Shown here piece by piece: positions 16,901 to 25,759 of a DNA stretch of 64,000 nt. Made by a program: the position numbers and the translations under genes. This DNA comes from Centipeda felix (GTDB lineage: Bacteria > Bacillota > Negativicutes > Selenomonadales > Selenomonadaceae). Position 1 is the first letter of the stretch. Every line of letters starts with the position of its first letter. The stretch covers positions 483,604 to 547,603 of the forward strand of contig NZ_LT891958.1 of NCBI RefSeq assembly GCF_900186465.1. The letters run 5' to 3'. The notes under the pieces were generated by a model that was given only the letters and a program-made list of their open reading frames with translations, ran no database searches and was not told the origin of the DNA.

Positions 16901-18380
16901 GAAGACACCGCTCCCATATCATCTGATACGCTGCTTCCATCGCACGCACATAGCCCATGCCGTTCATCAGCGGAGAGGCGCGCATCATGTGCGGAACAGC
17001 CGTCTGCAGTGCACTGAGGAGCTCCCTGTCACGCGCCAGCAAAATGGCTCGCTCGATATACTCCTCTGTGCTGCCCGCAATCAACTCGGAAAGGCCTGCA
17101 TTGTGCAGGAGGCTCACACCGAACCGTGCACCATGACGCGCCCCTGCCCGCACAACGATAGGAAGCCCCATACAGAGTGCCTCACACGTCGTCCCACCAC
17201 CCTGATACGGAAATGTATCCAGAATCACATCCGCATCCAGATAGTCCGCGAGGTAGTCCTTTGACCCCGGCCGCAGCTCAAGCCGCGCCGGATCGATCCC
17301 CGCCCGCACGGCGCGCTTCTTCATCCGCGTCAGCGTCTCCTTCAGCGGATGCACATTCTTCAGCAGGAGCCGCGCCGTGGGCACAGCGCGCAGGATCTCC
17401 CCCCACACCGTCAGCATCGCATCCGTGATCTTTGCGAAGTTGTTGAAACTGGCAAAGACGACGTTCTCATGCGGGGTGCGCTGCAGGTGCTCATAGGGAC
17501 GGAACCGCTCCGACGGGGTAAAGCATAGATGTGTCTGCGGCAGACGCAGAATCTGCTCTGCGAAATTGGCCTCTTCCCCGGGCGGATCACAGAATGGATC
17601 ACCCAGGAAGTAATCCATCGCAGAAAGCCCCGTCGTGTTGAAGTATCCGATGCCCGAGAGCTGCACAGGCGCAGGGGCATGCGCCGCGATCATCAGTGTC
17701 TTTCCGCCCGCCGAATGTCCCGCCAGATCAAAGAGGATGTCGATCCCATCGGCATGGATATGTGCCGCCGCCTCCTGTGGGCTGCACTTCGACAAGTCTT
17801 GATAGCCGTCCGCTATCCCAGCAACCCAGTCCGTCACCTCGCTGTGCTGCCCCCCGACATCGTAGAGATGGACGGAGAAGCGCGCTCGGTCGTAGGCGGA
17901 AAAGAGCTGTACGGCAAAGTTCAGGACAATGTGGTCCGTCATGTTCGGCGAAAGATAGCCGATGCGCAGCTTATCACGATGATGCGACGCGTGGGAAAAC
18001 TGCGGTAATGTCCCGAGCATCTGTGCGTATACTGCATGGGCATCGTGCATCATCTCATCCGTAATGCCGTCCACATAGTGGAGGTACATGAGATAGTTGC
18101 TCAGTGCAGCAAGGCGATCTCCGTTGTTCTCACGCGGCAGCTCCCACGCCAGCCGCAGATGCGGCAGTGCGGCGGGGAGGTCGGCCAGCCAGTAGAGCAG
18201 CTGCCCCATACGCTCGTGCAGTTCCCATGCCCGCTCCTGCGGGAGCATATTGTCCCGTTCGATGTCCCGCAGTATCCGCAGTGCTGTTTCCAGATGTCCC
18301 GCTCCCATCGCCTTTTCCACAGGGGCAAAGACACGGCTAGCGGGACGTGTTCTCGCTCTCCCACGCGTTCCAGATGGCAC
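16887..18380 (-). CDS. O-GlcNAc transferase-like protein (GT41), single catalytic domain
   Basis: A 497-residue GT41 protein. Residues 25-130 are TPR-like; 137-490 form the catalytic domain beginning KLRIGYLSPNMTDH. It keeps the family His (NMTDH), LAGHSAGG, PVQLSGIGYFNTTG, the UDP-contacting lysine in FNNFAKITD, and DTFPYQGGGTTCEAL. GT41 enzymes transfer a sugar, usually GlcNAc, from UDP to Ser/Thr of proteins. The start is GTG at 18380 with GGAGG nine bases upstream; it overlaps the 3' end of the 905-residue gene by 44 bases. Compared with its neighbours it is the minimal enzyme of the series. Confidence 0.85.
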   Translation of the reverse strand: MPSGTRGRARTRPASRVFAPVEKAMGAGHLETALRILRDIERDNMLPQERAWELHERMGQLLYWLADLPAALPHLRLAWELPRENNGDRLAALSNYLMYLHYVDGITDEMMHDAHAVYAQMLGTLPQFSHASHHRDKLRIGYLSPNMTDHIVLNFAVQLFSAYDRARFSVHLYDVGGQHSEVTDWVAGIADGYQDLSKCSPQEAAAHIHADGIDILFDLAGHSAGGKTLMIAAHAPAPVQLSGIGYFNTTGLSAMDYFLGDPFCDPPGEEANFAEQILRLPQTHLCFTPSERFRPYEHLQRTPHENVVFASFNNFAKITDAMLTVWGEILRAVPTARLLLKNVHPLKETLTRMKKRAVRAGIDPARLELRPGSKDYLADYLDADVILDTFPYQGGGTTCEALCMGLPIVVRAGARHGARFGVSLLHNAGLSELIAGSTEEYIERAILLARDRELLSALQTAVPHMMRASPLMNGMGYVRAMEAAYQMIWERCLHEKT

Positions 18381-21054
18381 GATAACATTCCTCCATTTCG
18401 CGGATGTAGCGTTCCTGATCCATGACGGGTGACGCCTTCATCCGATCACGGAGCTCACGATGCAGGGCATCGAGGAGGTCGAGATTCCCCGCCAGCGCCA
18501 CGGCCGTCTCGACATAGTCCGAGAGGCTGGTCGACGCGAGATCGGAGAGCCCGATGTTCGCCAAGAGACTGTAGGTAAAGCGCGTGCTGTGCCGTTCCGT
18601 ATAGTAGGAGACGACGGGAACGCCCATATAGAGCGCGTCGCAGGTCGTCCCGCCGCCTGGCCACGGAAAGGTGTCGAGCGCAATATCCACATCGAGATAG
18701 CGCCACATATAGTCCTTGGTTGCACATTCAAACTGCACGCGGCTCATATCAAAGCCGAGCCGCTGCAGTCGCTCGTAGGCCGACTGCACCACCCCTGGTT
18801 TTGCATAGGCGTTGTTTTTGAGAAGAAGTCGCGACTGCGGCACACGTTCCATAATCTCCTGCCACGCACGCAGCATAGGATCATAGAATTTTTGGTACTG
18901 GTTGAAGGAGGCGAACTGGATATAGCCGCGCCCCCGCGCCGGCGTTCCCGTTGATGCGGGGAGATTCGTATACCCATTATAGCAGAACTGACTCGTCAGG
19001 CGCAGGAGTTTTTCCACATAGAGCTCCTCGCTTCCGCTGCCCTCGGGGTCGCAGTAGTGATCCGTCACGAAGTAGTCCACGGCCCGGAGCCCCGTCGTTG
19101 CCATGTAGCCAAGCCCCGAGAGCTGGACCGGTGCCGGTTTCCACGCGAGGGCAGCAAGCCCTGTATTTCCTGTATGTCCTGCAAGGTCAAAAAGGATATC
19201 CACCTCATCCTCATGGATCTCACGCGCAATACGCACGGTATCCTGCTCATACGAGGTGAGATCACGCCATTTTGTCACGAGCGTCTGAAAGAAGTTCGTA
19301 TACTGATCTGATTTTCCAAGACTATATACGTAAACGTCAAACGCATTTGCATCATACCCCGCCAAAAACGGCCATATAAAGTACTGCATGACATGCTGCC
19401 GAAAGTCCCCGGAGATATAGCCGATACGAATCTTATCCTTTTTTCGTCGGCCCCGATGCGTGTAGGGCCGCACATCAGCAAAGAGCGCGTCATAGCCCAG
19501 GCTCTTCTCATAGACCTCCTGCGCACTGATATCGGCCGCATTGAGTTTCATCAGCCCCGCACCGTAGTAGGTAGCACGTAGGAACAGTGTCGGAGCTTCA
19601 TGCGCATAGGCGATTGCATACTGCGAAACCTGTTCCGGGTCACAATCGGCGGAAGACTGATCCGCATAGGCCTTCAGAAGAGTCGTACGAACCTCTGGCA
19701 CAACAGAGAGCCCTTCTTCGATGCGCTTTAGTCCATGCTGCACATACGCAAAGGCCCCCACCAGTGTTCCCGGCTCAACGCCTGAAACCGAGAGGTAGAG
19801 CCGCGCCCCCTCACGATCCGTGGGAAGCCCCTGTGCGGACATTGCCCACCGTGCCGCCAGCGGGGCTGCACCACCAAAGTGATAGCCCCATGCAAGGCTC
19901 ATACGCTGCTCCGCAGAGAGTGCATCATGCCCATCTAATTGGTGGGCAACGGCGAGCACGACACTCCAGTTCTGCACCGATGCAGCACGGGCGAGCTCGT
20001 CTCTCAATGCAGCAACAGATCGCCCGTCTCCCTCTGCAAGAACTCGTTCATAGGCACGCTCCAGTGCAAATTGAAGCGTCCCCGCATCGCAGAAATCAAA
20101 CAGCCGCCAGCGCAGCAGTCCATGACACGCTGACAATCGTTCACGGTCAGCGCACAGAGCCAGGCACGCAGCTGCCGCTCCTTGTACGTCGCATCGTGGG
20201 GGAAGCTCCAGTTGACACAGCAGTTTTTTTGCATAGCGATCCCGCACAAGATGCTCTGCCGTAATCAAGGGAATCCCATGCGATGCCGCATGGCAGACAT
20301 CGACGAGATCGACCGACAGGCCAAGCGCGACATCCAGTGTATCGTATGAGAGCTCATCCACGAAGTCAAGGGACGACCCCGCACTGCCGCACGCGGCGAT
20401 CTGCTCGATGTTCTCCGCGCCCAGTGCCCCCGCGATGGACGCGGGCAAAACGAGATGCACATCGCCGATCGCGGGCAGCAGATACGACAGTAGTTCCAAA
20501 AAATGGGAGGATTCGCCTGCCGTCATGCTGCCGCTCACGCCGATGGTTGGGATGCCCGTATCGAGCAGCGGGGGGCGATAGGTATATGCTGTTTTTTCCT
20601 CGATCTGCGTATAGCAGTAGGGGAAAACCTCCTGTCCCTCAACCATCGGAAGACGCACGGCAAGCCCTGCGGGAATATGCTCCGCCAGCGACACGATATG
20701 CTCTGCCGGCCTCTGCTGGATCACCGCAGCATGATGTGCGCTGACCGCATCGAGTGAAAGATCGACGAGCAGATCGAGATGATCGCGACGAATGCGCTCC
20801 GCCGCTTCTTCGGGCGTACACGTACCAACCTCACGTACCGTCGCCTTCTCAGCAAAACGTGACGAATCGCCGCCCATCTCTGTATGATAGGCATAAATTT
20901 CATAGCGAAAGGCATCGTACGCTGTGAAGAACATGGGCAGCCATTCGCGCAGTCGCCCTTCACCCAGATCGGCGGAGAGATAGCCCAGTCGAATCTTCTG
21001 CAGGCCGCTCCCTGCCTCCACTCGCGCCTTCTGCTTTTTCTTCTTTTTCATCAT
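18337..21054 (-). CDS. Fusion of degenerate and intact GT41 (OGT-like) domains
   Basis: A 905-residue protein with two OGT-type modules. After a lysine-rich start (MMKKKKKQ), residues 20-340 follow the GT41 pattern (KIRLGYLSADLGEG) but lack the catalytic His, the LAGH motif and GGGTTCDAL, so they are probably inactive. Helical repeats lie at about 370-510. From about 545 an intact domain follows with KIRIGYISGDFRQHV, DLAGHTG, FNQYQKFYD and DTFPWPGGGTTCDAL. The frame is open 105 codons upstream over the neighbouring gene; the ATG at 21054 forms an ATGA overlap with the preceding stop and has AGGGG. The degenerate half may bind acceptor or partner. Confidence 0.82.
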   Translation of the reverse strand: MMKKKKKQKARVEAGSGLQKIRLGYLSADLGEGRLREWLPMFFTAYDAFRYEIYAYHTEMGGDSSRFAEKATVREVGTCTPEEAAERIRRDHLDLLVDLSLDAVSAHHAAVIQQRPAEHIVSLAEHIPAGLAVRLPMVEGQEVFPYCYTQIEEKTAYTYRPPLLDTGIPTIGVSGSMTAGESSHFLELLSYLLPAIGDVHLVLPASIAGALGAENIEQIAACGSAGSSLDFVDELSYDTLDVALGLSVDLVDVCHAASHGIPLITAEHLVRDRYAKKLLCQLELPPRCDVQGAAAACLALCADRERLSACHGLLRWRLFDFCDAGTLQFALERAYERVLAEGDGRSVAALRDELARAASVQNWSVVLAVAHQLDGHDALSAEQRMSLAWGYHFGGAAPLAARWAMSAQGLPTDREGARLYLSVSGVEPGTLVGAFAYVQHGLKRIEEGLSVVPEVRTTLLKAYADQSSADCDPEQVSQYAIAYAHEAPTLFLRATYYGAGLMKLNAADISAQEVYEKSLGYDALFADVRPYTHRGRRKKDKIRIGYISGDFRQHVMQYFIWPFLAGYDANAFDVYVYSLGKSDQYTNFFQTLVTKWRDLTSYEQDTVRIAREIHEDEVDILFDLAGHTGNTGLAALAWKPAPVQLSGLGYMATTGLRAVDYFVTDHYCDPEGSGSEELYVEKLLRLTSQFCYNGYTNLPASTGTPARGRGYIQFASFNQYQKFYDPMLRAWQEIMERVPQSRLLLKNNAYAKPGVVQSAYERLQRLGFDMSRVQFECATKDYMWRYLDVDIALDTFPWPGGGTTCDALYMGVPVVSYYTERHSTRFTYSLLANIGLSDLASTSLSDYVETAVALAGNLDLLDALHRELRDRMKASPVMDQERYIREMEECYRAIWNAWESENTSR

Positions 21055-24000
21055 AGCCCCTGTCCAGCATTTCTCAATGCCATGATATAAGCCTCTTCCA
21101 GTGCGCGCATATAGTCCCTCTGATCCATGAGTGGTGATGTCTCCATCTTCCTGCGCAGCGTGCGGTGCATTTCGTCCAGACGATCCAGATCCTCCGCCAG
21201 TGAGACGGCGCAGGAGATGTATGCCGCGACAGATGTGACCGCCAGCTCCTCCGCACCGACGAGATGCAGCATCGCATCGGAAAAGCGCGTACTGCGCCGC
21301 GTGCCGTACATCGTCACCACGGGCACGCCCATATAGAGCGCGTCGCAGGTCGTCCCACCGCCCGGCCACGGATAGGTATCGAGCGCAATATCCACATCGA
21401 GATAGCGCTCCATATAGTCCGTCGTCGCAGGTTCCAGTACGATGCGGTCAAGATCAAATCCCAGCCGCGCAAGGCGTTTCTCTGCCTCCCGCCGCATCGC
21501 AGCGGCAAAGAACACCTGCGACTTCAGCAGCAGTTTGGCCTGCGGTACGCGTTCCAAAATCTCCCGCCATACACAGAGCATCTCGTCGGTCCACTTGCGG
21601 TACTGGTTGAACACCCCGAAGAGGATCGATCCACGCTGACGCGCGGGCGTCCCCGTCGGCGCGGGCAGCCCCGCGCGCGGCACATAGACAAACTGGCTCG
21701 GCAGACGGATCAGCTTCTCGGTGAAATACCGTTCACTCTCACCACCAATGGGGTCGCACAGCGCATCCGTGAGGAAGTAATCGACGGCAGAAAGCCCCGA
21801 TGTCGCCATATAGCCGAGTCCCATCATCTGTACGGGAGCGGGACGGCGTGCGAGCACGGGCAAGGCGCCGCCCGCCGCGTGTCCCGCCAGATCGACGAGA
21901 ATATCGACCTCATCCGCATGAATCTGCGCGGCGATCTCCTCCGCCGTGCGTCCGCCCATCTCCCGCCACTGATCCGCATGTGGACGCAGCCCAGCCGTCA
22001 CCTCATCCGGCTGCTCCGCCGTGCTGTATACATAGACCGCAAAGCGCGTGTGATCATACATCGTCAGAAAGGGCTGCACGAAATGCTGCAACACATTGCG
22101 GCGAAAGTCCGGCGAAATATAGCCCACGCGAATTTTTGGATGCGCGTATGATTTCCCGTAGGTATACTGCGGCACGTGAGCGAGGAGCTCACCGTAGGCA
22201 CAATGCGCCCGAAAGAGCTCCTCGTCATCCACATCCTGTGCATTCTTCGCCAAAAGGAAGGAACTATACAGCGCCGGATCGGACGGCTCCTCCTCATAGG
22301 CGCAGCGATAGTACTCCGCCGCCCGCACAGCCCCCATCCGATAGGCAACGGCGGCACGCAGCCGCATGAACTCATGGCGCAGCGCATTGCTCCCCGTCTT
22401 CAGATACGCCTCCGCGAGAGCCATCGCGCGCGGCAGATCCCCCTGCCGTTCTATGGCGTAGGTGTGAAGATAGCGGAGCATATCCTCCGCTGCGCCATAT
22501 GCCATGGCATCCTCCGCGAGCTCCTGCGCCGCAGTATACTGCTCTGCCCGAAGGAGGGCAAAGAGCCGCTCCCGCAGAGCCTTACTATCCTTATAGATAC
22601 TATCGTCATGATCATCAATGGACTTTAGCTGTTCACTGTGCTGTTCATAGATTGACCATACCTGTTCGTATGCCGCGCCGACCGCCGCGCCGTATCCTGC
22701 CGCATCCATCACGGGTGACTGCGCCAACATCCCACGCAGTCCCGTATGCAGGGCATCCAGCGTCTGTCTATCCCCGGCGAGAGAAACGGCCAAGGCGATA
22801 TACTCCTCCTCCGTATGAGCAACCAGCGCCTCTGCCCCGATGTTCACGAGGAGGGATGCGCCGAAACGACTGCCGAGTGTTTCCCCTGAAAGCGTCACCA
22901 CGGGCACGCCCATATAGAGCGCATCACAGGTCGTCCCGCCGCCGGGATAGGGGAATGGATCGAGCGCAATGTCCATGCGGTTGTACGCCGCGAGATAGTC
23001 CGGAGAATTTCCCTCTGCATCCACACAGCTCGTGGGAATGCCTGCCGCGGCAATCCGTTCCAGCACCTCCGCGTGCGCATCATCCTCGGAAAAAATGTCC
23101 GCCTTGAGAAAGAGCTGGCTCTCCGGCACACGGCGCAGGATCTCCGCCCATACGCGCAGGACACGGTCATTGACCTTGGTAAAGTTATTAAAGCTGCCAA
23201 ACACAATGCCGCGGCCGGCGGCCGGCGGATGCACGGCGGCGGGAGCGGGGCGGAGCGGCTGCCAGCAGAAATGCGTCGCGGGGAGAACGAGCAGTTCCTC
23301 GGTAAAGCCCTGCTCTGCATCTCCTGCGGCAAGGACGGGATCGGCGAGGAAGTAATCCACCGCTCTGAGTCCCGTGGAGGCGAAATAGCCGATGCCCGAG
23401 ATCTGGACGGGCGCGGGACGATAGGCGAGAATCGGCAGCGTACTGCCCGCCGTATGCCCCGCAAGGTCAACGAGGATGTCGATCCCGTCGCGATAGATCG
23501 CATACGCTGCCGCCTCCGGTGTGAGGCGTAACAGATTACGAAAGCCCTGCACCGAACGCTTGACCTGCTCCGTATAGGCGTCCTCCGCGCCGAGCGCATA
23601 GACGGTCACCGCAAAGCGCGCAGGGTCGAGCGCCGTCATCAGCGCATACGAAAACGAGAGCACCACATGCTCTCTGACATCGGGAGAGAGATAGCCGATG
23701 CGAAGCCGCTGCCCTCGTCGGTGTGCACGGTGATCAAGCCCCTGAATCGCAGCAAAGAGACTGCCGTATTCCTCTGCCGCCTTCCGCTCCTCCGCGGGCG
23801 CAGCAGGAAGATAGTGACGGTTAAAGAGCACATTGCTCGCGTTGAGTGCACGCAGCGCGAGATTTGGCGCGGCATCGCGCGCACGCGCATAGAACGCGAC
23901 GGCCTTATCCGCAGCACCAAGAAAACGCGCGCACTGCCCCGCGAGATTATAGACTTTCTCCGCGACCTCCGCAGACATGGGCGCATCGAAAAGAGGCGTC

Positions 24001-24284
24001 AATACGCGCAGCGCCGCTCTGCGCTCTCCCATAAGGAGGTGGATGCGTGCACGCAGAAAGATCGTATAGGGCTCGTGCGGCGCACGCGCCCTGCACTCCT
24101 GCCACGCCTTCATGGCACCCTTCGCATCCCTCTCCTCAATGCAGAGCGCCGTCAGGAGACTTGCCGCCTCCGCCGGCTCATAGCGACGCAGCTTCTCGAT
24201 GCTGCGCCGCGCTTCCCGCACGGCCCCGCGCTCAAGCGCCGCAAAGATACGGTCACGCAGTGCCTCAAGCTTCTGCCCGTTCAT
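21051..24284 (-). CDS. Double GT41 (OGT-like) glycosyltransferase
   Basis: A 1077-residue protein with two complete GT41 catalytic domains in tandem. TPR helices occupy 1-190. Domain 1 (193-545) has RIGYLSPDVREH (H206), DLAGHTAG, FNNFTK (K370) and DPFPYPGGGTTCDAL. A second TPR block (565-710) follows. Domain 2 (717-1065) has RVGYISPDFRRN, DLAGHAAGG, FNQYRKW and DTYPWPGGGTTCDAL. At the position of domain 1 His206 domain 2 has Asn730, so the two active sites may differ. The ATG at 24284 overlaps the upstream stop (ATGA) behind GGAGGTG; open frame further upstream is shadow. Two acceptor sites or stepwise addition of two sugars are both possible. Confidence 0.85.
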   Translation of the reverse strand: MNGQKLEALRDRIFAALERGAVREARRSIEKLRRYEPAEAASLLTALCIEERDAKGAMKAWQECRARAPHEPYTIFLRARIHLLMGERRAALRVLTPLFDAPMSAEVAEKVYNLAGQCARFLGAADKAVAFYARARDAAPNLALRALNASNVLFNRHYLPAAPAEERKAAEEYGSLFAAIQGLDHRAHRRGQRLRIGYLSPDVREHVVLSFSYALMTALDPARFAVTVYALGAEDAYTEQVKRSVQGFRNLLRLTPEAAAYAIYRDGIDILVDLAGHTAGSTLPILAYRPAPVQISGIGYFASTGLRAVDYFLADPVLAAGDAEQGFTEELLVLPATHFCWQPLRPAPAAVHPPAAGRGIVFGSFNNFTKVNDRVLRVWAEILRRVPESQLFLKADIFSEDDAHAEVLERIAAAGIPTSCVDAEGNSPDYLAAYNRMDIALDPFPYPGGGTTCDALYMGVPVVTLSGETLGSRFGASLLVNIGAEALVAHTEEEYIALAVSLAGDRQTLDALHTGLRGMLAQSPVMDAAGYGAAVGAAYEQVWSIYEQHSEQLKSIDDHDDSIYKDSKALRERLFALLRAEQYTAAQELAEDAMAYGAAEDMLRYLHTYAIERQGDLPRAMALAEAYLKTGSNALRHEFMRLRAAVAYRMGAVRAAEYYRCAYEEEPSDPALYSSFLLAKNAQDVDDEELFRAHCAYGELLAHVPQYTYGKSYAHPKIRVGYISPDFRRNVLQHFVQPFLTMYDHTRFAVYVYSTAEQPDEVTAGLRPHADQWREMGGRTAEEIAAQIHADEVDILVDLAGHAAGGALPVLARRPAPVQMMGLGYMATSGLSAVDYFLTDALCDPIGGESERYFTEKLIRLPSQFVYVPRAGLPAPTGTPARQRGSILFGVFNQYRKWTDEMLCVWREILERVPQAKLLLKSQVFFAAAMRREAEKRLARLGFDLDRIVLEPATTDYMERYLDVDIALDTYPWPGGGTTCDALYMGVPVVTMYGTRRSTRFSDAMLHLVGAEELAVTSVAAYISCAVSLAEDLDRLDEMHRTLRRKMETSPLMDQRDYMRALEEAYIMALRNAGQGL

Positions 24285-25759
24285 TGCCGCACCTCCGCCA
24301 GCCGCGCAATTCTCCGCAGCATCTGCTGTGCTTCGGGTGCCGCGAGGACCTCGGTACAGGAACGCGGCAGGAGGACGGAAAGAGCCCCCTGCTGCTCTGC
24401 AGAAAATCCTGTTCCACAGGCTGCACCGACCGCAGCAGCACACTCCATTTCCTCGATGAGCGATGCCGCCGCCGCATTCGCATCCCCCGCGAGCAGGAGG
24501 CGGCGGCGCGGCGGAAACTTTGCCGTACTACGCCGATCATAGTAGAGCGCTGCGCGGGGAACGTCCGCGCCTGCCAGCACCGAAGCGAGAAATGCCGCAT
24601 CTGCCTCACGATCATAGATCCCGTTCAAGATCTCGATCATGGCGGCATCGTCTGCGCCGACCGCCGCCATGATCCGCAGAAACGCGGCGAGGAGTGGTGC
24701 ATGACGCGGATTCAGGCGGAGTGCATGCTCTGCCGATAGGATCGCCTCCTCCCGTGCATTGCGCAGCAGTGCCGCCTCGCCGAGACGCATATACGCCGTT
24801 GGAAGAAGCACGGCAGAGAAGTCCCCCTCACGATAGTGTTCCTCATGCAGATGGATCCCCTCCGCATAAGCAGCACATGCCGTCATGATATACGACTGAT
24901 CCCACGCATACGTCCCGTAGATCAGCGGATAGTCCGCCTTTTCCGGAAGAGCCGCACGCGCCGCATCATACGCCTCTCGAATCTCCGCATCCGATGCCCC
25001 CATCAGAATGAGAGACTGCAGGAGGACCGCATGGGGGCGATTCTCCGAACCGACCGGCCGATCCGCACTGTCCCGTGCAAGGCGTGCATAGTGTGCCGCC
25101 TGCGGATAGTCCTCAAGCGTATAATAGCAGTCCATCAGATGGTATTCGTCGAGTTTCGCGTACTCTCCGCGTGCACGGCGCGCAAGGAGGAGCTCCAGAT
25201 CGCGCTGCGACTTGCCCTTGATGATGCGCGGCGAGTAGCCCGTGTGATAGAGTGTCAGACCGGGCGCGATCATCATCTGCCGCGCCGTATCGCCGCTGAG
25301 ATTCTCTATGTGTTCATGAATGCTGCCCACAAAGCGGATGTGCGGTGCACGGCGGAAGATCCGCTGCACCTCGGCACTCGTCCCGAGAAGCGCCCCCGTA
25401 TCCACGTCGATATTGACGAGATGCACGATGAAGCCGTCAAGATACGGATGTGCGTCGTACTCCTCAAGCAGAGGGCGCACGCGCGGATTGCTCTCCTCCG
25501 TAAAATACTCATCGGCATCGGGGAAGACGATCCAGTCGCCCGTCGCCGCATCGAGCGCAAAATTTTTCGCTGCGGAAAAATCGTTGATCCAGTCGAAACG
25601 GAGCACACGCGCGCCGCCCGCACATGCAATCTCCACACTCTGATCCGTCGAACCCGTATCGACGACAATCATCTCATCAGCAAAACTGCGCATCGAGGCG
25701 AGCCAGCGCGGAAGGTTCTCCGCCTCATTCTTTACAATGACACACGCTGAGATTTTCAT
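24281..25759 (-). CDS. GT2 glycosyltransferase with TPR tail
   Basis: A 492-residue protein. Residues 1-230 are a GT2 domain of the SunS/TPR-linked type: [35 protein letters not shown], and the DxD metal site DADEYF (81-86). A histidine-containing segment follows (LYHTGYSP). The remaining residues are TPR-like helices with NPRHAPLL. A close relative of each module of the 1305-residue gene just upstream. The ATG at 25759 gives an ATGA overlap with the preceding stop; a GTG nine bases earlier is less likely. Proteins of this architecture glycosylate peptides (SunS) or polymers; the acceptor here is unknown. Confidence 0.85.
   Translation of the reverse strand: MKISACVIVKNEAENLPRWLASMRSFADEMIVVDTGSTDQSVEIACAGGARVLRFDWINDFSAAKNFALDAATGDWIVFPDADEYFTEESNPRVRPLLEEYDAHPYLDGFIVHLVNIDVDTGALLGTSAEVQRIFRRAPHIRFVGSIHEHIENLSGDTARQMMIAPGLTLYHTGYSPRIIKGKSQRDLELLLARRARGEYAKLDEYHLMDCYYTLEDYPQAAHYARLARDSADRPVGSENRPHAVLLQSLILMGASDAEIREAYDAARAALPEKADYPLIYGTYAWDQSYIMTACAAYAEGIHLHEEHYREGDFSAVLLPTAYMRLGEAALLRNAREEAILSAEHALRLNPRHAPLLAAFLRIMAAVGADDAAMIEILNGIYDREADAAFLASVLAGADVPRAALYYDRRSTAKFPPRRRLLLAGDANAAAASLIEEMECAAAVGAACGTGFSAEQQGALSVLLPRSCTEVLAAPEAQQMLRRIARLAEVRQ

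Noticed and set aside
21055-21369. N-terminal extension of the pseudo-OGT/OGT protein to 1010 residues
   Set aside because: The extra 105 codons are the overlapping shadow of the upstream gene; an ATGA overlap and AGGGG mark the start at 21054.
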